From positions 1 to 64,000 of the forward strand of contig JAYMTL010000077.1 of assembly GCA_036897445.1 (NCBI GenBank): DNA of 64,000 nucleotides. Reading direction: 5' to 3'. Origin of the DNA: Pelargonium tetragonum (Eukaryota > Streptophyta > Magnoliopsida > Geraniales > Geraniaceae). Within the stretch, counting starts at the first letter, position 1. Each line of letters begins with the position of its first letter. Below the pieces are notes generated by a model, which did not search any database, was not told where the DNA came from, and saw only the letters and a list, made by a program, of their open reading frames with translations. Position numbers and translations under genes: made by a program. Shown one piece after another: positions 39,401 through 52,944 of the stretch.

Positions 39401-41400
39401 ATTCGGTCTTTAAGTTGTTCTAATAACTTTCCATGCCCACTGAAACACATTTCCTTGCTTAGTTTCCACGTTCTTTAAACACCGGTTCTCCTTACCTGAT
39501 TCTGATTCCGGTTAAGTTCTTTCTTACCTTTCATTCTGTGTAATTGGTTACCATGATTCTTGTACCTTGCTTTATTAAGATTCTGAGTTCTTAGTTTGTT
39601 TAGAGATACAAGCTCATAAATTCTTTCTTATTAGACTCCTAGAATTCAAGAATTAAAGGAACTTAGACCTGATACACTATTAAATGAACCTAGCACTTTG
39701 AACCCATGGTCTCTCAGAATTCCGTCGTTGAATGCTAGATGACGACTAATAGACACTTCATTATATGATTGAACTCTGTAACTTACGGATATTAGTACTT
39801 TCTAGTAAAGAATTACTGAAATTTAGCTTGCAGAGGAATGAAAATGAGTTCTTTATATAAGTTATTTTAATCCTTTGAATGATGCTCATAAATTCCTTCG
39901 ACTTCACAAAGCTCTACCGATCTCTAAAGCTCCTAAAGGCTAACACTTTCATCCAAGTCTGAGTTGGGAGTTCATATACTTTCAAGCTCTAGTCCAATCC
40001 ACTTGTTCTAACTAAGCAGGAACCGGATACAAACTGTCTCTGTCATTCCCTTTAGCTGTCCTTGTAAGGAGTTAAAGAATGAATTGTTCTGATGGAGGTA
40101 TCTATTTCATTTGTTGAGAATTCCTAGTATTTCCTTAAGATTTTGTAGGAAGTCACTCTATTAAATGAATTGTTAGCTGGTCAATGTTAAGTAGGCTAAA
40201 GGAATTTGAAGGTAAAGAACAGCGATTCTCTATCTCTTTCTTTGGTACAGTTCTAATTTGTGATGGTTAAGTTTTCTTTGTTTGTAAAGCGATCATCTAT
40301 ATAATTGTCTTGGTTTGTAGATTCCTATATTAGATTAGGTGCTGCTACTGGTGGACACTGAGTTCTTTAGTTTCAGGGTTTTTGTTCTTGTAGTGAATAG
40401 GTTATCAGATGTCAATTCTCTTCATCTGTCTAAGGAAATAAATCAGTTATCCTCTGCTTGCTATACAGAACTGAATCAAGCTCTACGCCGGAATGCTATT
40501 CTTCCTTTGTCCATGAAACTTAGTAATTCTTGTGAACTCTAAACCAAGAAGACCTTATCCTGTGTTTCCATTAGAACAATTAACACCTTTACTTGCTATC
40601 TTGACTGATCCGAATACAAGAACACAAGCTGGCTTTTGCTGTCTTTCCATTAGCAGCAACAATGAGAAAGATTTGCCTTTACTATCATGTAAATAAAGAG
40701 AGTATCTGCTAAAGGTGCTGGCTCTCCACTTTGGGTAAGAATATCTCCCAGAACTTAATACAAATGAAAGAATTGAAATCCCCTTTATATAAGCATCCTT
40801 ATTATCATTCTTTACCAGCTTACTTACACAGAAGAATACAAGAACAATCAGTTAATATCTTATCTATTCCTAAGATGTCTCTGTCAATCTGTTTAGAATC
40901 CGTTCTCCTTTAATCCTCAAGACAAAGAGTAACAATTCTTTGAACCAATTCCTTAAACTTCCTTTAGCTTTATCGAGATCAAACCCAAACAGAATTCAGT
41001 TTATGCCTACTTCTTCTTAACCTTGATAGCTTTGGTATTCCCTGTAGCTATACGCATACCTGTACTTGTATTCTGTAGCTTAGTTTTATGGTTCTTGCAG
41101 CTCAATACTTTAGTTTAGAGTTTGAGAAAGTAGGTTAGTTATAGCTCTGAACAAAGAGATTGTCTCATTCTACAGATAAAGAACAAGACTTTAATCATAC
41201 ATCTTATCTTCGATACCTTTCTATGTATTTAAGTGATTCACTAGAAACAAACTAATTACATTACCTCAGTTCTATCCCATTCTTATTCTTGGAAACTCAA
41301 CTCTCTACCTATCCTATGTTACAAGTACTATTGAATGAGATTCACTTCTTTATAGTCAATTCTTAGATATAAGATATAATGAGATACTTAAAAAAGTCTT
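36401..41400. repeat. Composition island 1 with dispersed short repeats
   Basis: This stretch reads differently from its surroundings: TpA is less dense, and C strongly exceeds G on the plus strand in much of it (38101-38160: 17 C, 3 G). It carries copies of short repeats shared with the island at 51.4-55.1 kb: CCCATTAGAACAATTCC at 38144-38160 and GTTTCCATTAGAACAATTAA at 40564-40583 (minus), GAATTGTTCTGATGGA at 40081 (plus), and AATTCCTAGTATTTCC at 40119-40134, which is identical to 54793-54808. No coding frame is convincing: 37006-37245, 39232-39450, 40339-40542 and 40731-40913 are 60-79 codons without motif. I infer an old or differently mutated repeat array. Confidence 0.45.
41252..41267 (-). 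repeat. Dispersed motif, variant copy on minus strand
   Basis: On the minus strand it reads GAGGTAATGTAATTAG and shares 15 bases with the variant at 24594. It carries the same GCA to GTA difference from the main form. Confidence 0.6.
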
Positions 41401-43904
41401 ACTAAGAGAAGAGATAAGATTTAGAGCTTTTAAAGGGCCCTCTTCCATAATTAATTACTAACAAAACGAAGCTCATTCCAAAGCATAAGCGGCTTTTAGA
41501 TACATTCCAATTACTTTAGAATAACAGGCATTCAGGTGCCTTCAAAATTAACCCTTTGATTTGCATTCAGTGAAGTAAAACACCGAAAAAGGTAATAAAA
41601 GATAGGTAATAAAAAAGGTTTACAACAAAGTAATTTGTTAAGAAATCCTATACAAAAACTACGGAGACTCCTTGTAAACGAGAAAAAAGTTTTTATTAGT
41701 GTAAAAGGAAACTTTGAGGTTAAGGATGAGAAGAACTGAGTGTTAATTAAGGTAACATATGAAGTGTAGTTTAAAAGGGGGCTCTCAGTGGATCAGAGTA
41801 AGACACCCTTTTGGGGTATACAATACCGGCAAAAGTTTACTTCACATAAGACCTATTCCAGAAGTACTGAATGCATTTCAAGTTGGTCATGATTCACCAG
41901 AGAAAGGGGACTTTATTCTTTACCGAGCATGGGTCATGACTTTGTTGGTATATGAAAGGATTCCACTGTAACAGGAAACCGTTAGACCTCTAGGGTGGGT
42001 CTCTAGGGGACTCCTTGTACAATTTTAATAAGTATACGTCCTCCTTCAATTTTCTTAGGTCTAGATCCTGTTTAAGAAAATCCCATAGCCATAGTTCTGG
42101 TAATAAGGACATAGAACTCAAGTGAAATTGGTCTGAATCTCCTTGCAAGTCCCTAATGAATAAGGAAATTCTAAATCGTATAAGATAAGTTGTATAAGAT
42201 AAGGAGGAAAATAAAGCTCCCTTTTCTAACACCCACTACAAAAGAAATAGGCTTCATATTTTATGCTGCTCTTTTATAAAGTCCAAGAGACCGCATAAGG
42301 AGGTTTTAGGATTCCGGGTTAATAAAAAAAATAAGAAGGGAAAACTCGAGTTTGTCGCCCCCAACCAAAAAAGCTTTGAATAACGTACTTTAACGTACAA
42401 GTTTGTTTAAATAATTTAAAAGTTTAACGTAATAGGAAGCGCCAAAACCAAAAATAGATTACGGAACTCCCTATATCATACGGATCACTAAATTACTTAG
42501 ATAGATAGAATAAGCTAGTAGATAGAAGGATTTCCGCTTCTAGACCTAGAGATTCTAAGTTTTTTTATCCTCTTATTTTGCATTTGCAGCCCTTATCAGT
42601 ATAAAAAAAGTTTTCCGGCAAACTTTAAGGACTATTTTATAAGTGCTTTATATAAGTTCACTATCTCTGGTTCAAAATCTGTTATACTATATTGATTGCA
42701 AAAAAAAGCATTCCCGGGAATAATTAGAATAAAGAGCACCTTTAAATAATAAGGGAAGCTTTCTAACCTTTTTTTATCGAAGCTCATAAGGAAAGTACAT
42801 ATGCGTGGACCGAGAAGTACTTGTCTAGATCTGGTGTGAGATATACCTAAGTGCAAAAATTGGATTGGGGGAGAAAAGTCTCATCCTAGGGGTCCCTGAA
42901 AGAAAACCTGGACAGAATTCACTATTTGGGTTAAACCTAACCTTGGGTAACGCTATTTGATTTTACGACCTACAAAAACTATTTACGAGTCATCCAAAGG
43001 AGAGCTTAAAGCAACCCCTTATCTGACTTTTTATTTAGTAGGGACAAAAGTAACAATTTCTCGGCTTAGACTAACCTAAAAAATTTTTGAAAAGAAAAGT
43101 CCCGATCTTAACAATCAATATACAACATCTTTCTTATCGGTTTATACCTATACATGTATGGAAGCAAAGCTCTTTGTATCCAAAACCCTTTCTGTTCTGG
43201 TCTGCCTTACAAACTTCTAGAATAACTGGAATAACAAACCCCCAGGTTTAATATTTAGTTAAAACAAGACGCATATACTAATCTTATGAGTGAGACTTGG
43301 AGCTATACCCTTTCTTAAAGATACTCATTTTATATACTCTTTAACTTTAGCAAATACTTTTCAAGTTGAATAACCGAATTTTATCCGCGGTTAGGGTACC
43401 TTTTTAAGTAGGGATTTTGAAACCTTGTCTTTATTCCATTTGATTGATTACCTTATTTCCTAATTTCCTAAAGACTATCTCACATAAGATTATCGCTTTA
43501 ACGTTTTCTCGACAGTAAAGATTTTCAGCTCAAGGTCATTTAGTTCCTTTTTAGAGCTTGTTTTCTGGGTGCTATTAGAGTTTAAGGTTCAGCAGTACTA
43601 AGACTATCATGCGTTAACCTTCCTCTGTTACACTATGCGCTGTAATATAGATTCATGTATATCCGATTAAGTTTGCTCTTTAACGATAATAACGATAAAG
43701 ACATAACACATGAGGAAGGAATAACCTTAACAATCTAGCTATACTAAGAATACAATTAACTAAGTGCTAATATCTATTCATAATCTAAGCTAAGTAGTAT
43801 CTCAAGGAGTTTTAGTAATACAGGTCTTTCTCCTCTCCTATAAGTCACTCTCTTCTTAAAAGGTCTAGTTCGTATTTCTTTAGTAGTTAGCTCCTCATTT
43901 AGGT
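41401..43904. other. Gene-free AT-rich DNA
   Basis: The plus frame at 41759-41971 (70 codons) and the minus frames at 41990-42232 and 42632-42856 have no motif. Composition returns to the TA-rich background. Nothing else is recognisable. Confidence 0.65.
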
Positions 43905-44069
43905 ATGATACAAAGGCTCGAGGTAATTCCTAGTCAAAGTCTAGCTCGTACTGCTCTTGAAAAGCTTATACAGGTTAAGCAGCAACAGCGACAGGTCAGG
44001 ATAGGGCTCAGGCTTAAGCAACAAGGTCAGCTAGAACAAGATAACAAGAATATGATATTGGGGTTCTAG
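43905..44069 (+). other. Glutamine-rich 54-codon frame, possible coding relic
   Basis: From ATG at 43905 to TAG at 44067 the frame encodes 54 residues, 11 of them Gln, with many Lys, Arg, Leu and Glu in a spacing compatible with a coiled coil. It keeps about ten CAA and CAG codons, which RIP-type mutation tends to convert to stops, so this short patch escaped or predates the decay seen around it. The charged, Gln-rich helix resembles in general terms the C-terminal tails of fungal pogo/Fot1-type DNA transposases, but no catalytic residue or DNA-binding domain is visible nearby, so that assignment is weak. Too short to call a gene. Confidence 0.3.
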
Positions 44070-44099
44070 CGTATGTAGGTGTACTCATAATACTCTAAT

Positions 44100-45300
44100 T
44101 AATTGCACTTCCTTAGAAAGTCATAGAAGGAATCATCGCAAATAAAGTAGATCTGGTAGTTTCCCCTAAAGTTTGCTAATAAAGAGTCTTGTTATAGCTC
44201 CTTGAGTCCTTTCGCTTTCTATATTATACTACTTTTTGAACCATCCCAAAAGTTCATAGCACCGATCTAATTTCTTTTATTCTTATTATTGATTTCATCT
44301 GTCCCTAGAACATTGGCAGGCTCTGTCTGTTTTCATGGTACCTTTTTTGTATGTATAAGGGCACTTTGACCCGCGCTATTCCTAGTTTGGTCTGTATTGG
44401 CTAGATTGGGTACTTTATTTTAGATTTTAATGCTCGAGGGCTTTTTTGTGGAACTAGAATGGCTTAAGCTTAACGCTGGAATTCTCAATTTCTTGTCTTT
44501 GTTCTAGTATAGTCCTAATTATTTCGACTTTAGGAAAGAGAATGATTAAACCTGATTAACTAACTGTATAAGAACTCTTAGGAAGTTATTGTACCTTTGG
44601 TATCCTTGTTGTACTTATTAGTTCCCAGTCCCCGGATATTCCATTTGATAGTAACTTACTTTACTCTCTAAATAGGTACTCTTGTGTTGACGAGCCAAGC
44701 TAGGAATTCTAGTAATCTCCCAATTTCCGATCTATAACTGTGTATACCAAGGAATCAATACAATATCTGGTTATAATGGAGGTATCTCTTTTGTAAGCAA
44801 GATGTCTCTTGAAAGCTAGAATGATTCCCCGATCTATCTGTTGACTGGAATGGAATTAACTGACTAGATGAGGATCTTTTGTTTCCCCAGTAAGTATTTG
44901 TATGTACCTATATCCCCTATTACTCCTGAATACATAATCTTCTAGCCTCTCTTGTGCGGTGGGTATACCTCCTATCCTATCTGTATTTTTATACGTATAA
45001 GTGCTGGTACAGCTTCTAGATTATACCGGAAACAGCTTACCTTGTTTGATGATCACAGCTTAATAAGTTTAACTGGCACTAAAAGAAAGAATTTCTATAG
45101 ACTTCGGTATTATTCTATTTAATTTGTATTCATAATCTCATAATCCGTAGAAGATGCTTTCAAGTTTTCGTTTTATTGGGAGTTTTCTTCTCGATAGTAA
45201 AGATTTAGGGCAATGAAATCCTGCTCATTTGTGTAAGATCTTGGTGATATAGGTTCCTCTAGTGTAAAGGATTTTCTATAGGGAGTCTAACCTAGAATTA
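44100..45300. repeat. Composition island 2
   Basis: A T-rich segment whose wording resembles islands 1 and 3. ACTTTAGGAAAGAGA at 44527-44541 is identical to 53819-53833, and CGAGCCAAGCTAGGA at 44691-44705 is identical to 52258-52272. Single 15-base matches are expected by chance in a window of this size, so only their joint occurrence with island 3 is suggestive. No gene was found. Confidence 0.3.
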
Positions 45301-48300
45301 AGTATAGAACAAGTAATACAGGCTACAAGAAGAAATAACCTTACAAGGTGCCGCTACAAAGAGCTCCTAAGAAATAATAGAGAAAGATAAAGCCCATGAG
45401 GACTAACTCACGTTTTAACGCAAGTAAATAAGTAGTGTGTTTTGCTATTATGCATCCATATTTTATCCTTTTAATTGGAAGTCTTTTCGCAAGCTATAGG
45501 GAATTCCAAGTTCTTATATTGTGACGCTTACCTTGAGTTTGAAATCTTCCCCTTTTTTAGTCTTTCTTAATGCTAGAAGTTAGCACATAATTAGAATTTA
45601 TAAACGGAGGAGCCCTAATTTCTATTACAGGAGAAACTTTATAGTATACTGCTTCCTCTTATAGAAAGGGCCTAAGGTTAATACATATAAACAAAAAACT
45701 AAGGAGAGGCTAAGCGGTATTAAAACACTTATTTAAGTATTCCAGGGAAACATCTATTTACTAATACCGCTACAAAACTTAAGAGCAGGCCTGCTATCAA
45801 TCTGTGAAGTACTTCTCGTAGATTTTCCAGCCTATAGCATATACTAAAATAGACTACCTAGGATTAAGCTATAACCTTGGATAAAGAAGACCCGCGAAAA
45901 AACCTTTGACTAGGAGAAAGAAGAGTTACTATAAACTTTAATAACTCCTTGTGACAGACTACTTTTCAAATTAGTTGGAAAAAAACTTGCAGGGCATACT
46001 CTAATGAAAGAAAAAAAAGAAGAATCCAGCTAGTTCATAAAAAGAGGACAAAAATATTAAGATCTCTTTCGTGAAAATTAGAAGCTTACAGATATGCGCC
46101 TTGACTAGCAAAAAAGGGGATCCTCGGGTTTTATTCTATTATCAAGTAACAGGGACTCGTACTCCATCAACTTTATTATTATATTAAAGGGGATGCCTTA
46201 TACTGTACACCCTAGACTATAACTAAGAATTCTATGCTAGTTCTAATCTTGATCAAAGTGAGTTTAGTTTTTAACGCGAACCGGTAATACCGCCTTTCAC
46301 TCGGATTTTAGTCGTTTTTCTTACAACGTACGAACCTCCTCGGGAATTTTTCAAGTGGCAATTACTTTTTTTTTTGCAAGTTATTCAATGTATGTAGAAG
46401 TATTCTACTATTATTGACTCGTTATAGGACAATGCCCCTATTTCTAAGCGCTTCGGTTAGAGCTCTCTTTTATGATTTGACTTTTATCCAGAATTGTAAA
46501 CAGAGGAACACAACTCCTTTAACACTTTTTTATATCCTTAAATTCCTTGGAGCACAGAATTCCCTTATTAATGTACCTTGAAAAAAAACCTATTTCCACT
46601 TACTGCTCTATATTTTACAGCCCCTGTCTCTTGGTTCGAAACCCGGTAAGACATAGAAATGTAGTTATCAGACTTAATTATAACACCCCCTTATTTATAG
46701 AATTATAGCAAGAACCTTTCTAAGCCATTTTCGTGAGCTATATAGCGTTTAACGGAGGCTTGGATTGTTTTGTAAATTTACTGAAATTTTTATTATATAT
46801 ATTTTTTCTTTTTAGGACTTATGTAGTAGAGTATAACCTAGTTCGCTTTATCTAGAAAATGGCTTTACTTAGTTTACCAACTCTTATCTTCGATACCTGC
46901 CTTACTCTTAATAACTAGAACCTTCTAAAGATTGCATTACCTCTACCTTAAACTTGAAACCGGCTCTGTATCTTAGTTATACTCTTTATAAGACCTTGTT
47001 CCCTTCAAGAGCCTAATTCTTTTCTTGCTTTCATACCTAATTTCTTAAGAGCTCAATTGGATTCTATATCTTCTTTTAGGAATTCTTATTTGATACTAAG
47101 TTAGTCAATTTCTTTTTATGGGGATCTAAAAACTCCAGCAATAAAATGTAGTTACAAGTTGTTCACAAGGGCTATAGCAAGGCCTCTTATCTATAAAAAT
47201 GACGGGCGTGGTTCGAATCGTGTAGCGTTAGTACAAAAGAGGCTCCTTTGGGAAATAGTTATGTAATTCGATTAGAGAATCTTGTATTAGCCTCTTTTTT
47301 TAGCTATTTTGGGATATATAATAGAGAATGTAAAAGGATTCAACTTAGTAAATTAAAAAAGCAATTCTAAGACAGTAGTACAAAACAAGAGTAAATATAA
47401 AGACCTTCGAGAACCCTACTTTATTTTATAGCAGACTTTCCGGTAAGTTTTTTTATTATACTTCTAAGTTTGTAAAAAAGTACTAGGAATACAATTACAT
47501 ATCCTTTTGTACTCCCAATTCTAACTTTTTAGAAAGTGGTAGAGCAAGCCAACAAGTTATCAGATGCTTTTGGTTCAAGTTCTATTCTTAATGTGTCAAA
47601 CTTTTTTTTAGTGATTATTCTTGGAATAAATGCTTACTCTCTCCGCCCCTACTTATTTGTTACTCTTATTCATAACTTCTTTCTTATGCCTACCTAGACC
47701 CTCTTAGTTGTATTCTATAGCTTATTACTCTTCTGTATTATCGTAAGTCTTCAGGATTTCCTAATAACAGAGAATAAAGTATTCTAGTGGTCGAACAAAT
47801 TCAATTTAGTAAATCTAAATCTGACTTTTAACCCTTTATCTATAAGCAATAACCCCATAGTTAAACAAGAAAGCCAGCACTCATTTAATACATTTTCAAA
47901 GAACACGACTAGACTTCTAAGTTTAAAGAACGATGCTACATGGAAATCCCTGTTCCTAATGTTTCAAGTTTCCTACATTTCTTTTAGTTTTGTAATTCTT
48001 TGTCTTAGTTAAATTTTATAAATCAAGGTAATATTTGGAGTCCTAATCCGTAATAAGTGCTATTAGTGTTGAAAATTGAATAAGATAAATCAGATAAAAG
48101 TAAATTAAAAAGCAAGCAACTGGATAGGTTATACCCTTCCCTTAGTAAAATCAAAAAGATATAATAAAAAGAATAGGTAGTTAAGCTAAAGCTCACCTTA
48201 GAATTGTTAGTATAACAATGTACTAAGACTAGAAAGTTTGCTTTAAGTTAGGCAAAAAATCCCTTATAAAAATCTAGCTAGAGCTTCCTCTTTTTTCTTT

Positions 48301-50531
48301 CTTTAGTGCCGGAAAGAGCCCTCTTTGTTTCGTTTACGTATATCTTTTTATAACTAGATAGAGTGAAGAAATGCCTATAGTAAGAATTTTATTCAGGCTA
48401 GTTCTAGTACTCAATTAAAGAGCTGTACGCAAGATAATAAAAAGTAGTTTCGACACTGGATCTGGATATTAGCTAATAGAAGATTCTTCTGGGACTCTAT
48501 AGTTATAGGATATAAAAGATATGTGTGGTAATTGGGGTTTATTAGGCTCGTATTCTTTATATTCCAAATAAAACGGGGCCGCTTTGAAGTAATAGATTTG
48601 ACTATAGATAATTTGAAATCAGTTAGTACAGGACTTCTGGGAAAGCCTAGAAATTCAATTTAGTTATATCACTATTGAATAAATAAACAATTAATGTTAC
48701 CTATACTGGTGTATAGTACTTTAGGGCTTTCCAGAAGCAAATGTGCATCTTACGTAATTGAAAGGATATCGATTAGACTTTTTTAGGTTTTTCTGAAGAC
48801 ATACATTTTGGATTCTGGTTCTGATAATATGGGATAAGTTCTCCTTTTAAGACGTCAACTGCGGACAAAAATCATATTAGGGCCCCTTTTTCTGCTATGT
48901 CAGGTTCTCTCTTAGGAAGTCTTTTAAAACATCTAATTAAGGGGTTTAAAAACCAGAAAGCTGGCTAGATATTGCCGAAATGGTAATGCCAAGGTTACCT
49001 TATACCTAATCTCAAAATAGCTTGTCAGGCAGAATTTGAAATTTACGCAGTCTTCTTTATTTGCCAATCTTGAAGCTACAAAAGAAAACTCCAGGCCGAT
49101 CGACTATTACATTTTAAACTCTTTAAAAAAGTTCAAGAGTGGTAATTTAAAGAAATTAGACTTGAGGGGGACGTAAACTTAAGAAAAGTAAACCCACGGA
49201 AGCTCTTGAAAAAGATGATACAAATATAGGTGACAAAGTTAGACTTCTTACAGGAGCGGGCTTTTAAACCAGAGACTTTCTGTATACAATACAAAATAAT
49301 ACATGTATTGGTTATAGATAGTTGGGTTAGCTTAACATACTTTTACTTACTAAGTTCCAAAGGGATTCGGTGCTTTTTGTTGTCATTTTTCTTTCGAAGA
49401 TATCTCCAGTACCCGAGGGCCGATCGAGACTTTGTCAATTTTTGGCACTAGGAATCGTATTTTCTTAATATTGAGTCTCACTAGACGAATGTGGGGATAC
49501 TTGTATAAAAAGTTAATAGATAAAGATCCTGAGTTGTCCATATTCAATCAGTTTTCTTATTCCTTACTTTACTTTTAGTATAAAAGTAGTTCTTATGTAA
49601 CCCCGGAACTCAAGCTAAAATCTACGAGTATCTCAGTATTAGTCATATCTGTTTAGGTGAGAGAAAGTTGACTTCTTTAAACCTTATAAGCTTATTCAGC
49701 CTCTCACTTACTGTTAAATATCTGAAGAAAAAGCTACAAAAACGGGTTCTAAAAATGCTTATCAAGGATTAAGAAAAGTTTCTGCCCCACTCTAGCTCTT
49801 TGTTCTACCCCTTCATTTTGTTTTCAAATTTTGAGTTGATCTGGATACTTTATTTAGGTAAAAGTAACTCTATCAAAAAGGGTTTTATTCTAATGCAAAA
49901 ATAAGTATCTCGAGTACCTACCAAAAGTTACTAACCCCTCTGGAGCCTTTTCTTAGAAGAGTGAATTCCAGTATTCTTGCAAGCCCTGAAACAAAGACTA
50001 ATATAAAGTTTATAGGGGCCTGTAGCCTACGTACGAGGGATCCTACTTTGGTGTACTTTAATTTACCAGTATTTTAAGGCCTTAGTTATTTAGAAAGATT
50101 ATATAAACTATTAATCCAAAACTCCAACAGCAATTTAGAAACTCCTACAAGAAACACTATCCTGTTATACTTCGGGTGATGTAACCCTGCTACGGGAGCG
50201 TAAAAAGTTCAAAAGAATAAGAAATTCCAAGACTTTCTGCTATAAAAGAACTCCTTTAATTCTAATTACCTGTAAGACCTTTCAAAATCAGGTGGATACT
50301 CTCTACTGAAAATGAGTCCTAGAGCAGAATGCTAGGAAACCCGAAGTTCTGCTAAGTTTAATGCGAGGAGGAATTCTCAGTATTTATAAAATAGAGAACC
50401 TTTAAGTGATAATTTTCTAATAAAGAAAGCATTAAAAACCAAAAACACGTTAGAATACACCTTTAAGAATCCTACAGAGGTACCTTAACGAAACGTTATT
50501 GGGTTAATAACAGGAGTACCCTCTTATATTT
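45301..50531. other. Gene-free AT-rich DNA
   Basis: No gene was found. GGTTCGAAACC at 46633-46643 is a valid tRNA B box with a T stem pairing at four of five positions, but no A box or acceptor arm can be placed. GGTTCGAATCG at 47210-47220 has no pairing arms. The frame at 49230-49451 (73 codons) is aromatic-rich without motif. Confidence 0.65.
46931..46944 (-). repeat. Dispersed motif, truncated minus copy
   Basis: On the minus strand it reads AGAGGTAATGCAAT, matching the 5' part of the motif and stopping before the last half-site. Confidence 0.5.
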
Positions 50532-50604
50532 AACTATAACTGGACTTGAACCTACACAAATGCTACTGACTTCTAAACGCCCAAACCCGCTTAATTTCGG
50601 GGGA
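50532..50604 (-). pseudogene. Possible tRNA-like relic with A and B boxes
   Basis: On the minus strand a B box GGTTCAAGTCC is preceded, at class I tRNA spacing (34 bases between boxes), by AAATTAAGCGG, which fits the A-box consensus at nine of eleven positions. The T stem keeps two pairs plus two wobbles. The acceptor ends do not pair and no anticodon can be assigned with confidence. It may be a very decayed tRNA or SINE head. The ends are estimated from standard tRNA numbering. Confidence 0.25.
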
Positions 50605-51400
50605 TACAAAAGGACTTGTTCCCAATTGGACCTAGATTCATAAGCTACATTAGGTACATATACTAAGGGGTCAACTCAAAACTCTACAGGACTCTACTCG
50701 CTTATTACTTGAACTGTCTAACATCTACTAAGATTCCCGGTATTTCCAGAGGGGCTCCTCTCTTCAATTCAAAAAGTAGTTGTTGAGTAATACCTAAGGC
50801 ATTTCTAACAAAGATGAGAACTTATTCTATATCCTATGAGCAGAAAGGGAAAACCCCGTTTCCGTTTTAGGAAAGGACCCAGATTGTTGGGCATTATACT
50901 TCACTCAAGCTTTTCTATGACATAAAAGCCTATATCGTGAATTAAGAACCTCCCATGTATAATTCTACTTTTCTATATTTTTCTATTCATCTTCAAAACT
51001 TAGTTCCGAGAGCAATAGAAAAATGTAGAAATAGGGTATAATTGAACAAAAGTAAATAGTTAAGGTGCCCTTCTTTTGGATTTCCGTCTATAGAGAAAAG
51101 GTAAAGCATCTAGAAACAGGGGAGCGTACTAAATAGAATTGACCTCCTTGAGTGAGAAATTCAGTAGTTTTTTACAACAAAAGGTTTTTCCTTAAGTCTT
51201 TTTAGTGAATAATAGAGTTTCAATTAGGTGTACAACCCGTTTTGTTGCCTTAAAAGTAAAGAAGTTTTAGAGGCCCTATTTTTGTTTTTTTCTTGACGGC
51301 GACTTAAATCTAGAATACTACTAAAGGTTAAACTCCCTTGAAGTCGGTAAAAATTCTGTATGTACTATCTAAGGCATATCTCCTCGCAAAAGTTTTGCCC
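50605..51400. other. No feature seen
   Basis: AT-rich background without frames above chance length or recognisable repeats. Confidence 0.7.
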
Positions 51401-52929
51401 AACGTTTCTTAAAGAAGCGAGGTTAAAGAATTGCATCATTCAATGAGTTCCAGTTTACTGAATTTAATAAGGATTCCGATAAAGTATTCAGGGTTCTGGG
51501 TTTTCTTTGTAGATAATCTAACCTCTCTTTGTAAGCTGTAGATCTTGGAAGTCTTTGTTTGCATGGTACAGATTATTTCTTTGTTGAGAGTAGATTCCAT
51601 TGAGAGTCCTATTGTTTACTCAGAATTCTTAATCTTAGAAGTACCAGTAATAAGGTAGCTATTATAATACCCTTAACTGAGGTCTAAAACACTGGAATGG
51701 TTTCAGCGTTACCAAAGAGTTCAAGACTTTCATTTTCTCTTAGTATTAGTTCTGTGGAGTTAAAGGATCGGACTCGAAGAAGGTAATTTATTTGGAGTGG
51801 AAAGCAAGCAGGTACCAGTAAGTACCTAGATCTGTTAGAACAAGTTGGATTTTAGAGTTGATTCACTTTCTTCAATTGAGTTCTAGAGTTGGTAGTTCAG
51901 TTCTTGGTTGTTGTAGAGTAGTTTCATTTATGTTCTTTTAATTGAGTGGTTTCCTCTTTGTCAGTTCTTGGAGCTGTGTCAGGAAGGTTGTTCAGCTTTG
52001 AGTTCAATCTCTTAGAAGGAGGTACTAGTTGTTAATGAGAAAAAGATATTAACTTCTTAATTGATTTATAAGAAGTTCCTGAGCAGAGTTGTTACTCTTT
52101 TTTTTGTTTAGAGGAGTTCACAAGATTCCTTAAAAGTTCTTAATCTTAAAGGAGGTTCCGGTTTGTATTAGTTTAGTTTTGGTAAAGGAGTTCTAAGTCT
52201 CTTAATGGAAAGCATGGTAAGAGTTCTTCAAAGTAGCTCTTGTCTAAGTTCTTTTACCGAGCCAAGCTAGGAGCAAGGTATGAAGTGCTTAGAGAGCTTG
52301 TAAGCAGTATAAGTTTAGCAGGTAATTTAGGATCACATAAACAGAGTGATTTACCTTAAGGAGGAGATCCGGAGAAGGTCAACTAAAAGCAGTTGCCGGT
52401 GTTGCTATTTCTGAAATATGTAAAGCAAGAATAGGAGTTAAAGAATTATTCTAATGGAAACAAGTCTTCCTTAGGAGAGATCAATAATAGTATTAGCGGA
52501 GTTAAACAGATAAATTGTATTATCATTCCCTTCACTGACTTTGGAGACTAGGAAAGCTGCTTAGGTAGGAGGTGTAGCTCCAAACCAGTTTGACTATAGA
52601 TCAAGTTAGCAAGTCTAAAGAGCTATTCAGCAAGGAGTTCAAGAAAATTGGGTAAACCGAGGAAGTTGAGCAAGTATTCTTGTCTTTGGTAGGATAAAGC
52701 AGATACTTGTACTTGTTGAACCTCTAAATTCTATTTTCCAAGGTACGAAGTTTTAAACTAAAGCAGGCGACTTTCCGAATCATAGTGTAGCTTTGTAGTT
52801 TGTGCTGCTAGCTCTGTGCTGTCGAAGGAAGTCAATCTAGGCCGAGTGAAGTAGCTATCTTTTTTATCTTAGCTTACCGGTAAAAAAAAAAGGATGATAA
52901 TCTTAATTCCTTAATTTAGTAGTTTAACA

Positions 52930-52944
52930 AGGTAATGCAATTAA
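52930..52944 (+). repeat. Dispersed motif AGGTAATGCAATTAA, plus copy
   Basis: An exact 15-base core match to 24050-24064 and 55336-55350, embedded in island 3. The flanks differ from the other copies. Confidence 0.75.

Noticed and set aside
46633-46643. B box GGTTCGAAACC with a partly paired T stem
   Set aside because: No A box, anticodon arm or acceptor stem could be placed upstream at any tRNA spacing I tried.
47210-47220. GGTTCGAATCG resembling a tRNA T arm
   Set aside because: The flanking bases pair at only one of five T-stem positions.
44691-52272. 15-base identity CGAGCCAAGCTAGGA between 44691 and 52258
   Set aside because: Several 15-base matches are expected by chance in a 64-kb self-comparison, so alone it is not evidence of a duplication.
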